Source: an uncultured Porphyromonadaceae bacterium (GTDB taxonomy: Bacteria > Bacteroidota > Bacteroidia > Bacteroidales > Muribaculaceae). Taken from it: a DNA stretch of 48,401 nucleotides. Under the pieces are notes generated by a model. That model searched no databases, had not been told where the DNA came from, and saw nothing but the letters and a program-made list of their open reading frames with translations. Of the stretch, positions 40,238-48,401 are shown piece after piece. A program made the position numbers and the translations under genes. Location of the stretch: positions 1 to 48,401 of the forward strand of contig CAMWNT010000004.1 in assembly GCA_947175695.1 (NCBI GenBank), read 5' to 3'. Within the stretch, counting starts at the first letter, position 1; each line of letters opens with the position of its first letter.

Positions 40238-42537
40238 TGGAAATGAAAAAGAGAATCATATCGGCGGTGGTGGCCGCCGCAAGCGTCATGTCCGGATTCG
40301 CGGCCGTGCCGTCGACTCAGGCCGAGCGCGAGAAGATGGATGCATTCATCAGCGATCTCATGGGGCGCATGACCCTGGCCGAAAAGCTCGGCCAGCTCAA
40401 CCTCCCGCCATCCGACGATATCGTCACAGGCCAGGCCATCGACAGCAATATCGGTGCTGCTGTGGAGCAAGGCCTTGTCGGAGGCACATTCAATATCAAA
40501 GGAGCGGAAAAAATCCTTGATCTTCAAAAAATAGCGGTCGAGAAAAGCCGGCTCGGCATCCCCCTGCTTATCGGGATGGATGTCATCCACGGCTATGAGA
40601 CCGTGTTTCCGATTCCGCTCGCCCTCTCCTGCACATGGGATATGGATGCCATCGAGAAATCCGCGCGCATCGCCGCCACCGAAATGTCGGCCGGCGGAGT
40701 ATGCTGGACATTCAGCCCGATGGTCGACATCAGTCGCGACCCACGCTGGGGACGCGTTTCGGAAGGTGCCGGCGAAGATCCCTGGCTCGGCTCGGAAGTG
40801 GCCCGTGCAATGGTCAGAGGCTATCAGGGCGCCGACATGAGCCGCAACGATGAAGTGATGGCATGCGTCAAGCACTTCGCGCTCTACGGAGCCTCCGAAG
40901 CGGGCCGAGACTACAACACGGTCGACATGAGCCGCTATCGGATGTATAACGACTATTTTCCTCCCTACAAAGCAGCCGTCGAGGCCGGTAGCGGATCGAT
41001 AATGTCGTCGTTCAACCTCGTCGACGGCATACCCGCCACCGAAAACAAATGGCTCCTCGACGACGTGCTCCGCAAGCAATGGGACTTCGACGGATTCGTA
41101 GTGACCGACTACGGCTCGATCGGTGAAGTGGCTGTCCACGGACTTGAAGAACTTCCGGAAGCTTCCGTGCGCTCACTGCTCGCAGGCACGGATATGGACA
41201 TGTGCTCCTTCGGATTCATCGGCACTCTGGCCCAAAGCCTTGAAGAGGGGAAAATCTCGATCGAGGATATCGACCGCGCAGTGCGCCGCATACTCGAGGC
41301 GAAATACAAACTCGGACTCTTCGACAACCCCTACAAATACAACGACGTCAAGCGCGAAGCCACCGACATCTACACCGACGCCAACCGCGCAGAAGCACGC
41401 CGGATCGCCGCCGAATCATTCGTGCTGCTCAAAAACGACGGCGATATCCTTCCGCTCGCCCGCAAAGGAAAGATCGCCCTTATCGGACCAATGGGCAACT
41501 CCGTCGTCAATATGCCCGGCACATGGAGCGTCGCATCCGACCCCTCGAAGTATAAATCGCTGCTGCAGGGGATGACCGACGCCGTGAAGGGCAAGGCTGA
41601 AGTGGTCTACGCCAAAGGGTGCAACCTCTATGAAGATCCGGCTCTCGAGGCGGCCTGCACCGTCTTCGGCCACGACATGCGCGATCCCCGCTCGGAAGAT
41701 GAACTCCTTGCCGAGGCACTCGCAGTGGCCGCCGACGCCGATGTGATCGTCGCCGCAATGGGCGAAGCATCGGAATCAAGCGGTGAATCCTCATCGCGCA
41801 CCGACCTCTCCCTTCCCGCCACCCAACGCCGACTGCTCGAACGGCTGCTCGCAACGGGCAAGCCCGTAGTCATGCTCAACTTCGCCGGCCGACCGACAGT
41901 CATGCAATGGGAATCGGAGAATGTACCCGCTATTCTTAACGTGTGGTTCGGCGGATCGGAAGCCGCCGACGCGATCGCCGACGTTGTGTTCGGCGACGTC
42001 AACCCCTCCGGCAAGCTGACAATGACAATGCCCGTCAACGTCGGCCAGATACCGATCTACTACAACCATCTGAACACCGGCCGACCCAAAGATCCACGCG
42101 ATCCCTCATTCCAGAAATACCGATCCAACTATATCGACGCGCCCAACGCGCCCCTCTATCCCTTCGGCTATGGAATGAGCTACACCGATTTCGAATACTC
42201 CGACTTTACCCTTGACAGCGACTCTCTCTCGCCCGACGGCTCGCTGACGGCATCGGTCACTGTCGCCAACACCGGAAGCCGCAGCGGCGATGAAATCGTG
42301 CAATTCTATATCCGCGATGTCGCCGGATCTGTAGCTCGCCCTGTCAAAGAGCTCAAACACTTCGAGCGCATCTCGCTCAAGCCTGGCGAAAGCCGCCGCG
42401 TCAGCTTCACGATCATTCCCGAGACTCTCCGTTTCTACGACTATAATCTCGACTATAAGGCCGAACCCGGCAAGTTTGAAGTCATGGTCGGACCCGATAG
42501 TCAACGTCTTTCAATCCTCCCATTCATCATGCAGTAA
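40237..42537 (+). CDS. GH3 beta-glucosidase-type enzyme (second, BglX-like)
   Basis: A 766-residue periplasmic GH3 enzyme: signal peptide (MEMKKRIISAVVAAASVMSG), N-terminal barrel, C-terminal sandwich and FnIII-like domain. The nucleophile is D291 in GFVVTDYGS; other landmarks are IGMDVIHGYETVFPIPLALS, FSPMVDISRDPRWGRVSEG and KHFALYGASEAGRDYN. It follows BglX more closely than its neighbour, which differs in pocket motifs, so the two probably have different linkage or chain-length preferences. Translation is coupled to the first GH3. A terminator at 42571 ends the PUL. Confidence 0.95.
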   Translation: MEMKKRIISAVVAAASVMSGFAAVPSTQAEREKMDAFISDLMGRMTLAEKLGQLNLPPSDDIVTGQAIDSNIGAAVEQGLVGGTFNIKGAEKILDLQKIAVEKSRLGIPLLIGMDVIHGYETVFPIPLALSCTWDMDAIEKSARIAATEMSAGGVCWTFSPMVDISRDPRWGRVSEGAGEDPWLGSEVARAMVRGYQGADMSRNDEVMACVKHFALYGASEAGRDYNTVDMSRYRMYNDYFPPYKAAVEAGSGSIMSSFNLVDGIPATENKWLLDDVLRKQWDFDGFVVTDYGSIGEVAVHGLEELPEASVRSLLAGTDMDMCSFGFIGTLAQSLEEGKISIEDIDRAVRRILEAKYKLGLFDNPYKYNDVKREATDIYTDANRAEARRIAAESFVLLKNDGDILPLARKGKIALIGPMGNSVVNMPGTWSVASDPSKYKSLLQGMTDAVKGKAEVVYAKGCNLYEDPALEAACTVFGHDMRDPRSEDELLAEALAVAADADVIVAAMGEASESSGESSSRTDLSLPATQRRLLERLLATGKPVVMLNFAGRPTVMQWESENVPAILNVWFGGSEAADAIADVVFGDVNPSGKLTMTMPVNVGQIPIYYNHLNTGRPKDPRDPSFQKYRSNYIDAPNAPLYPFGYGMSYTDFEYSDFTLDSDSLSPDGSLTASVTVANTGSRSGDEIVQFYIRDVAGSVARPVKELKHFERISLKPGESRRVSFTIIPETLRFYDYNLDYKAEPGKFEVMVGPDSQRLSILPFIMQ

Positions 42538-42570
42538 TACATTGTTCAACAATTTATTGCATCTACACCC

Positions 42571-42606
42571 GCATCCCCGGCCGATGGCCGGGGATGCCTC
42601 ATTTTA
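42571..42606 (+). terminator. PUL terminator
   Basis: GCATCCCCGGCC (42571-42582) pairs perfectly with GGCCGGGGATGC (42586-42597) around a GAT triloop, followed by CTCATTTTA. It lies about 35 bp after the last GH3 stop. Confidence 0.9.
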
Positions 42607-42662
42607 TAAGGATTGTCAATTTGAATATATGCTGATTCCGGCAGTTTTCGCGTTATTAAAAT

Positions 42663-43736
42663 ATGTACACTCCCGTCACATCCCGGCCTGAGGCCGAAAC
42701 ATCCGCATTCTCCGACTTCGACCGGCAGATGATGCGCCGCGCAATCTACCTTGCCCGCCATGGAGCCGGGTTCACATCGCCCAATCCGATGGTGGGGGCG
42801 GTGGTGACTGCCCCCGACGGCCGGATTATCGGCGAGGGATGGCATCGCGTCTGCGGATCCGCCCACGCCGAAGTCAACGCCATTGCAGCCGTCGGCGAGG
42901 CTGACAGAGAGTTGCTCCCCGAAAGCACGATCTACGTCACCCTCGAGCCCTGCTCGCACTATGGCAAGACCCCGCCCTGCGCACGACTGCTGATCGAAAA
43001 GCGCCTGAAGCGTGTGGTGGTCGGTTCGCCCGACCCGTTTAAGGAAGTGGCCGGACGCGGTATCCGGATGCTCCGCGAGGCCGGCATACGCGTCGACACC
43101 TTCCTGCTGCAAGAAGAATGCGAAGCCCTCAATCCTCACTTCCTGACCGCCCACCGCCTCGGACGCCCCTACATATTGCTCAAATGGGCCATGACCGCCG
43201 ACGGATTCATCGGCAGTCGACCCGGAGACGACCGATTGTTGATCTCCAATCCGCTGAGCATGATCGCCGTGCATCGCCTCCGCTCGGAATTCGACGCGAT
43301 CTTTGTCGGCACATCCACTGTCATAGCCGACGATCCGCGCCTTGACACCCGGCTCTGGCCCGGACACTCCCCCCGCCCCGCCACATTCGACTCCCCGCGA
43401 CTTCCCGCCGACGCCGCAATCCTCGACCGCAATCCGATACTCCGCCGACGCGATGAAACTCTCCGCGACTTCCTCAGCCGCATTTATAATGAAGAGAAAA
43501 TCACATCCATGATAGTAGAAGGCGGTGCTGTCACTCTCGAAGAATACCTCCGCGAAGGGATCTTCGATGAAATCCGGATCGAGACCTCCCCGACCTATGC
43601 CGGCTCCGGAATCAAAGCCCCGCGGCTCAGCCTCGCTCCCGAAGGAATCATCCCCTCCGTCCCCATGTCCGACCAACGAATCGGCGACAACCACGTCACG
43701 CTATACCGACGCGCCGACAACTACGCCGACAAGTGA
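42663..43736 (+). CDS. ribD: Bifunctional riboflavin deaminase/reductase RibD
   Basis: A 357-residue enzyme of riboflavin synthesis. The N-terminal deaminase has the zinc ligands H68 with catalytic E70 (GSAHAEVNAI) and C97/C106 (EPCSHYGKTPPC). The C-terminal reductase begins near 160 (YILLKWAMTADGFIG) and contains IFVGTSTVIADDPRL and VEGGAVTLEEYLREGIFDEI. It deaminates and then reduces the pyrimidine product of GTP cyclohydrolase II. No FMN riboswitch is visible in the 65-bp leader after the PUL terminator; TCAATTTG at 42616-42623 may be a variant -7 box. No other rib gene is in the window. Confidence 0.95.
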   Translation: MYTPVTSRPEAETSAFSDFDRQMMRRAIYLARHGAGFTSPNPMVGAVVTAPDGRIIGEGWHRVCGSAHAEVNAIAAVGEADRELLPESTIYVTLEPCSHYGKTPPCARLLIEKRLKRVVVGSPDPFKEVAGRGIRMLREAGIRVDTFLLQEECEALNPHFLTAHRLGRPYILLKWAMTADGFIGSRPGDDRLLISNPLSMIAVHRLRSEFDAIFVGTSTVIADDPRLDTRLWPGHSPRPATFDSPRLPADAAILDRNPILRRRDETLRDFLSRIYNEEKITSMIVEGGAVTLEEYLREGIFDEIRIETSPTYAGSGIKAPRLSLAPEGIIPSVPMSDQRIGDNHVTLYRRADNYADK

Positions 43737-43810
43737 CTTTCAAGAGACTTTCCCCATGTTCATGCGTCAAATAGATTATAAAAGTTGACGGATTTTTCCA
43801 TAAATAATAT

Positions 43811-43818
43811 TATCTTTG
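43811..43818 (+). promoter_or_regulatory. -7 box upstream of the DUF6242 gene
   Basis: TATCTTTG matches TAnnTTTG. A GTTG/TTGAC segment lies at 43784-43789, about 22 bp upstream, slightly far for a -33 box. The leader is about 90 nt. Confidence 0.6.
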
Positions 43819-43908
43819 CAAGTTGAATCATTGTTGACATATCGCCGACAATGGCCCAATCATGGACTAAGGCCCGCAAAGCCGCAAACAATCAGAACGT
43901 TACCCTAA

Positions 43909-45441
43909 ATGGTCAACAACCGACAAAGACATATTCTCAGCCGCTGCCTCGGAGTTTCACTGATGGCCGCAGCGTTGATCGCGTCATCGTGCAACGCCAA
44001 AGAGGAGCCGGGAACCACCGCCAACCTTAATGTGCCGAGCGTCGCCGTCACAAAATTTTCGATCAAGCCGAACGCCGCTGTGATGACCGACCTCGACTCC
44101 GTATACTTCTCGATCGACCTTGATCACGGCGTCATCTTCAACGCCGACTCCCTCCCGTTGGGCACCAAGATCAATAAGCTTGTGCCGCTCATCACTTATC
44201 CTTCCACCGTCAGCAAGGCTGAAATAATCATGACCGGCGGCGACACCCGCACCGGAACGGTCAATTATCTCGCCGCCCCGACCGACTCGATCGACTTCAC
44301 GGGTGATGTCAAACTCGTGCTGACTGCCGAAGACGGCGAATTGACCAAAACATATACACTTAAGGTCAACGTCCACAAGTGTGTGTCCGACTCCCTCGTA
44401 TGGGATCAGGAAGCAGTGTCGGCTCTCCCCGCAAGATACGCATCTCCCAAAGAGCAAAAGACCGTCGACGTGGCCGGCAAAACCACTGTCAGCATAATTC
44501 GTGAAAGCAACGACCAACTGACCCTCGCCACATGCGGCAACCCCGCCGACTGCGACTGGACACGCTCCGCGCTCACCCTCCCCTTCATCCCGCAACTCCG
44601 ATCGCTGACCTCCTGCGGCGAATCGCTCTATATGCTCGCCGACGACGGCGCCCTTTACTCCTCGGCCGACAACGGCGCGACATGGAGCGCGACTTCCACC
44701 CGCTGGAGCGGCATCATCGGCGAGTTCAACGGCGCACTGTTCGGACTGACAGCCGACGCCACTCCCATGATCGACCTCTGGCCGCGCCCCGCCGGCTATA
44801 CTCCCGCAGCTGTCCCCGCCGACTTCCCGACCGCCGACTACTCCAACTTCAACACATTCACCACGAAATGGAGCACATCGCCGATCGGCTTCTTCGCCGG
44901 AGGATCCCGCGACGGACGCGCACTCCCCTACACATGGGCCTACGACGGTGAAAACTGGGCCAAGATCTCCAACAACAATCTCCCGGCTCTCAAGAATCCG
45001 GTGATTGTGCCCTATTTCTGCTATCGCAAGACCAACACCTCCTGGATTCAGACCGAATACAGCGTCTGGCTCTGCATGGGTGGCCTGCTCGCCGACAACA
45101 CTGTCAATCCCACCCTCTATATCACTTTCGACAACGGCGTCAACTGGCATCCCGCATCCGAACTGATGCAATATCCCGACTTTATCCGCCCCGGATATTC
45201 AGCCGACGCAGTCGTCAGATCCACTCCCATGTCGGCCGACCTTGACGCTCAATGGAAAAGCGTCACCCGCGCCATGCGTCGCACCCCTCAGATGAGAATC
45301 AGCTATTTCGTCGACGGCAGCGACGTCAATTGGGAATGCCCCTACATCTATCTCTTCGGCGGCCATGACAGCGCCGGCACCCTCAACGACGAGATCCGCC
45401 GCGCAGTCCTCGCCCGACTGATGTTCACCCCGATCTTCTAA
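43909..45441 (+). CDS. DUF6242 family lipoprotein with Asp-box repeats
   Basis: A 510-residue lipoprotein: lipobox ASSC (cysteine 27). The N-terminal part (about 40-160) resembles a cadherin-like or DUF5018-type sandwich with KAEIIMTGGDTRTGTVNY. The C-terminal part has beta-propeller character with Asp-box-like turns (SSADNGATWSAT, ITFDNGVNWHPA). Family function is unknown; it occurs ahead of DUF6089, uppS and bamA in Bacteroidales, so a role in envelope assembly or a conserved operon is likely. It has its own -7 box, and a heptamer array follows the stop immediately. Confidence 0.82.
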   Translation: MVNNRQRHILSRCLGVSLMAAALIASSCNAKEEPGTTANLNVPSVAVTKFSIKPNAAVMTDLDSVYFSIDLDHGVIFNADSLPLGTKINKLVPLITYPSTVSKAEIIMTGGDTRTGTVNYLAAPTDSIDFTGDVKLVLTAEDGELTKTYTLKVNVHKCVSDSLVWDQEAVSALPARYASPKEQKTVDVAGKTTVSIIRESNDQLTLATCGNPADCDWTRSALTLPFIPQLRSLTSCGESLYMLADDGALYSSADNGATWSATSTRWSGIIGEFNGALFGLTADATPMIDLWPRPAGYTPAAVPADFPTADYSNFNTFTTKWSTSPIGFFAGGSRDGRALPYTWAYDGENWAKISNNNLPALKNPVIVPYFCYRKTNTSWIQTEYSVWLCMGGLLADNTVNPTLYITFDNGVNWHPASELMQYPDFIRPGYSADAVVRSTPMSADLDAQWKSVTRAMRRTPQMRISYFVDGSDVNWECPYIYLFGGHDSAGTLNDEIRRAVLARLMFTPIF

Positions 45442-45442
45442 T

Positions 45443-45484
45443 ATCTGATATCTAATATCTGATATCTAATATCTAATATCTAAA
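45443..45484 (+). repeat. Post-stop 7-bp tandem array, ATCTAAT/ATCTGAT
   Basis: Six 7-bp units start 1 bp after the DUF6242 stop: ATCTGAT, ATCTAAT, ATCTGAT, ATCTAAT, ATCTAAT, ATCTAAA. Each carries TAA or TGA, and the 7-bp period moves them through all three frames, including an in-frame TGA at 45460. The array fills the whole gap to the DUF6089 gene, whose GTG start follows 11 bp later. Confidence 0.92.
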
Positions 45485-45495
45485 ACCTAAAAAAG

Positions 45496-46185
45496 GTGTC
45501 GCCACGACTGCTGCTGATATCGATCGCCACTATTCTGGCTTTCATCCTTCCCCGCCCCGTCCTCGCGCAGGAAGACTACCGCTTCGACATAGGCGGCGGA
45601 TTCGGCATGACCGGATATCTGGGCGACGCCAACACATCCAACCTCTATCAGAACCCTTCATGGGATGCTGAGCTCCTCTTCCGATATATCGCCAACCCAC
45701 GATGGGGATTCAAGACCAATTTCTATGTCGGCGGTCTGCGCGGCGACTCCTCGCAGATGACCAACGTCTTCCCCTCCGACCGGACATTCTCATTCTCCAC
45801 CACCTTCTATGAGATCGGCGAAATAGCGGAATTCAACTTCCTCAACTACGGCATGGGCGAATACTACCGGCGACTGAAACGCTTTTCGCCTTATATCGCA
45901 GCCGGCCTCTCGATGACCCTCTGGACTGTCGACGGCCACACATACGCCGGATTCACCCTCCCATTCGGATTCGGCGCCAAATTCAAAATCAACAGGCGAC
46001 TCAACCTCGGCTTGGAATTCCTGATGAAAAAAGTGTTTGCCGACCGCCTCGACGGCGAGAATCTACGCGACCCGATGGCAATCAAGAGTTCTTTCGCCAA
46101 AAACACCGACTGGTATTCCACGCTGACCCTGACAATCAGCTATGAATTCAGCAAACGCTGCGCCGCCTGCAACTATAAAGACTGA
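45496..46185 (+). CDS. DUF6089 family outer-membrane-like protein, GTG start
   Basis: A 229-residue protein: signal peptide (SPRLLLISIATILAFILPRP, cut after LA before QEDYRF), then a small beta-barrel with FDIGGGFGMTGYLGDANTSN, FRYIANPRWGFKTNFYVG and SFSTTFYEIGEIAEFNF, typical of DUF6089. GTG 45496 is the only plausible start: an in-frame TAA is at 45481-45483 and no ATG follows before the signal peptide ends. The stretch AAAAAAGG just upstream may serve as ribosome-binding site. It lies between DUF6242 and uppS in the conserved order ending with bamA. Confidence 0.88.
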   Translation: MSPRLLLISIATILAFILPRPVLAQEDYRFDIGGGFGMTGYLGDANTSNLYQNPSWDAELLFRYIANPRWGFKTNFYVGGLRGDSSQMTNVFPSDRTFSFSTTFYEIGEIAEFNFLNYGMGEYYRRLKRFSPYIAAGLSMTLWTVDGHTYAGFTLPFGFGAKFKINRRLNLGLEFLMKKVFADRLDGENLRDPMAIKSSFAKNTDWYSTLTLTISYEFSKRCAACNYKD

Positions 46186-46287
46186 TCCCGAGGCCCCACA
46201 AAGCCGACCCGACAGTCGCAATCACTAAAATTTCAACAATCATCAACTGATAAAACCCCTCTCCGACAACATATTCAATCTCCCATC

Positions 46288-47046
46288 ATGACACGCCTCG
46301 ACGACCTATTGACTCAGATCGACCACTCCCGGATTCCCCGGCATGTGGCAATCATTATGGACGGCAACGGCCGCTGGGCCAACCTCCGCGGACGCCCCCG
46401 CAGCGACGGACATGCCGAAGGCGTCACGTCGGTTCACCGCGCCGTGGAATTCTCCTCCGACATGGGGATAGAATATCTGACCCTCTACGCTTTCTCCACC
46501 GAAAACTGGAACCGTCCGCAGGAAGAGGTCGACACTCTGATGCACCTCATCGGATGGGCCATTGAACGAGAACTCCCCGAGTTGCTCCGCAACAACGTCA
46601 GAATTCATCTGATCGGCGACATCGATCGCATTCCCGACGACGCGCGCCGACGTCTCAGAAACTCCGAACAGGCCACTGCCCACTGCACCGGCCTCAGACT
46701 CCTGATGTGTCTCAGCTACTCATCGCGCTGGGAAATCACGGAAGCCGCTCGCCGACTCGCACGCCGCGTCAGCGACGGCGACCTCGACCCGGAGTCGATC
46801 AGCGAACAGTCGATCGCCGACAACCTCGCGACAGCCGGCATCCCCGACCCCGACCTGCTGATCCGCACCGGCGGCGAACAGCGCATCTCCAACTTCCTGC
46901 TATATCAGATCGCCTATAGCGAACTATATTTTACCAACACGCTCTGGCCCGATTTCGACAAAGTCGCCTACGCAGAAGCAATCATCGACTTCCAGCAACG
47001 CGAACGCCGCTTCGGGAAAACCTCTGCCCAGGTAAACAATAATTAA
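46288..47046 (+). CDS. uppS: Isoprenyl transferase (undecaprenyl diphosphate synthase)
   Basis: A 252-residue cis-prenyltransferase that makes the C55 carrier for peptidoglycan and surface glycans. The signature HVAIIMDGNGRWANLRG contains catalytic D25. Other motifs are YLTLYAFSTENWNRP, LIGDIDRIP, IPDPDLLIRTGGEQRISNFL and WPDF. Length and motifs are standard. It lies 10 bp upstream of bamA and 102 bp after DUF6089, and is presumably cotranscribed with both. Confidence 0.95.
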   Translation: MTRLDDLLTQIDHSRIPRHVAIIMDGNGRWANLRGRPRSDGHAEGVTSVHRAVEFSSDMGIEYLTLYAFSTENWNRPQEEVDTLMHLIGWAIERELPELLRNNVRIHLIGDIDRIPDDARRRLRNSEQATAHCTGLRLLMCLSYSSRWEITEAARRLARRVSDGDLDPESISEQSIADNLATAGIPDPDLLIRTGGEQRISNFLLYQIAYSELYFTNTLWPDFDKVAYAEAIIDFQQRERRFGKTSAQVNNN

Positions 47047-47056
47047 TCCGATTCCA

Positions 47057-48362
47057 ATGACTATTTCCGCAAAAATACGCTTATTCTCAATATTGGCCAT
47101 CCTCCCCTTCTTCGCCGCTTCGGCCCAGGAGATCGCCAACGACACAATCTACAATCCGGAAATCATCTATTCCCCGATCCCGAAAACCTACGAGATCGCC
47201 GGAATCTCCGTCAGTGGAGTCAACCACGTTGAGGATTACGTCATCATCGGCTATTCGGGACTCAATGTCGGCGAACGAATCGAAATCCCGGGCGACGCCA
47301 TCTCCAATTCCGTCAAGCGTTTCTGGCGCCAGGGCCTCTATTCGAAAGTCGAGATCTCTGTCACCAAAATGATCGGCGACAAGGTGTGGCTCGACATCGC
47401 GCTCCGCCAGCAGCCCAGAATGACCGAATTGAAATTCGAAGGCGTCAAGGGTGGCGAAAAGAAAGACCTTATCGAACGTCTCGGCATGGTCGAAGGGCAG
47501 CAGCTGACCCCAAATATCATCGCCCGCGTCAAGCAGATCGTAGAAAAATACTACGCTGCCAAGGGCTTTAAGAATGCATCCGTCAAAGTGCTTCAACAAC
47601 CCGACCTCAGCAAGGAAAACCAGGAAATCGTCACAGTCAGCGTCGACCGCCGCAGCAAAGTCAAGGTGCATAAGATCTATGTCGAAGGCAACGAAGTGCT
47701 CTCCGACAACCGCGTCAAGCGCGCCATGAAGAAGACCAACGAGAACGGCAACCTCCTCAATCTCTTCAAGCAGAAGAAATTCGTCGACACCGACTACGAA
47801 GACGACAAAAAACGCATCATCGACAAATATAACGAGCTCGGCTATCGCGACGCCCGACTCGTCAGCGACTCCGTCGTCAGATACGACGACGATAAAGTCG
47901 ACGTATATCTCAAAGTCGACGAAGGCAAGAAATATTATATCAGCGATATCTCGTGGGTCGGCAACACCGTTTATCCCACCGAGACCCTCAATCAGCTCCT
48001 CGGAATCTATCCCGGCGACGTCTACAATCAGAAGATGCTCGAAAAGCGCACCCGCGATGATGAAGACGCCGTCAGCAACCTTTATCTCGACAACGGCTAT
48101 CTCTTCTTCCAGCTCATCCCGATCGAAGAGAACGTCAAAGGCGACAGCGTCGCCCTTCAGATGCGTGTGCATGAGGGTCAGCAGGCCCGCATCAACCGCA
48201 TCGTCATCAACGGCAACGACCAGCTCTATGAGAAAGTGATCCGCCGCGACCTCCGCATGCGCCCCGGCGACCTCTTCTCGAAATCCGATCTCATGCGCTC
48301 GGCCCGCGAAATCGCCGCCTCAGGCCATTTCAACCCCGAGGCCCAGGGGCTGCAAACGCCCT
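47057..48362 (+). CDS. bamA: Outer-membrane protein assembly factor BamA, 3'-truncated at contig end
   Basis: The first 435 or so codons of BamA: signal peptide to ASA (about 23), then POTRA domains. Recognisable POTRA features: YEIAGISVSGVNHVEDYVII, VHKIYVEGNEVLSDNRVKRA, ISDISWVGNTVYPTETLNQL and INRIVINGNDQLYEKVIRRD, ending near HFNPEAQGL. The barrel is missing because the contig ends. From about 48350 the sequence is unreliable (poly-G follows). BamA inserts beta-barrel proteins into the outer membrane. It is coupled to uppS (10 bp gap), the usual Bacteroidales order. Confidence 0.94.
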
Positions 48363-48401
48363 GGGGGGGGGGGGTAGAGGGCGGGGGGGGGGGGTTTGGG
48401 G
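48363..48401. other. Poly-G sequencing artefact at contig end
   Basis: Two 12-base G runs (48363-48374, 48383-48394) with TAGAGGGC and TTTGGGG between and after. Poly-G is the no-signal call of two-colour Illumina machines. It starts just after CCCAGGG (48342-48348) faces CCCTGGG (48359-48365). It is not genomic and breaks bamA. Confidence 0.95.

Noticed and set aside
42598-42662. FMN riboswitch before ribD
   Set aside because: The leader is only 65 bp, with none of the conserved FMN-aptamer sequence blocks that I recognise.
48363-48401. Frameshift or early end of bamA
   Set aside because: The sequence is poly-G artefact; nothing biological can be read there.

Overview
The window looks like a metagenome-assembled contig from a GC-rich member of Bacteroidales, most likely Muribaculaceae. 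The support is Bacteroidota promoters (TTTG, 19-20 bp, TAnnTTTG), a SusC/SusD polysaccharide utilisation locus (PUL), GldE, Bacteroidales-restricted DUF families (4421, 6089, 6150, 6242, 6377) and the order DUF6242-DUF6089-uppS-bamA. The family-level placement is inference. Both contig ends carry sequencing artefacts: a degraded Nextera adapter at 8-40 and poly-G at 48363-48401. Biology should be read only between about 41 and 48350.

Left part (41-16053): the last codons of a XerC/D recombinase, then hpf, a sugar 3,4-ketoisomerase and a DegT aminotransferase, mltG and a DUF4421 protein on the + strand. Next come pnp (-), a lipoprotein with a degenerate thioredoxin fold (+), and a phosphate-acquisition pair of class A acid phosphatase and OprP-type porin (+). 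A minus-strand block follows: M3 metallopeptidase, a membrane-anchored EEP phosphatase/nuclease and two overlapping rhomboid proteases.

Middle (16054-28000): HU with a long leader, an eIF1-like SUI1 protein, AddA-type helicase-nuclease without a neighbouring AddB, argS (GTG start just downstream of an excellent promoter), a Bax-inhibitor-1 protein, and minus-strand genes for a small helical protein, a phosphopantetheinyl transferase, GldE (TTG start), a TIGR02757 protein and a DUF6150 repeat protein.

Right part (28222-42537): a complete beta-glucan-type PUL. It holds a DUF6377 membrane regulator, SusC, SusD, a surface glycan-binding lipoprotein with a duplicated binding module, a BACON-GH16 endoglucanase lipoprotein and two translationally coupled periplasmic GH3 enzymes. 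The proposed flow is surface capture and GH16 cutting, SusCD import, then GH3 trimming to glucose. After it come ribD and the envelope cluster DUF6242, DUF6089, uppS and truncated bamA.

The most unusual signal is not a gene. Several genes are followed, within a few bases of the stop codon, by short tandem arrays (units of 7, 9 or 12-13 bp) that read as recurring stop codons in the coding direction. Two arrays 23 kb apart share the same nonamer (AGCTRAGAT-like), in the same orientation and the same codon phase relative to the upstream gene. I know of no description of such a family.
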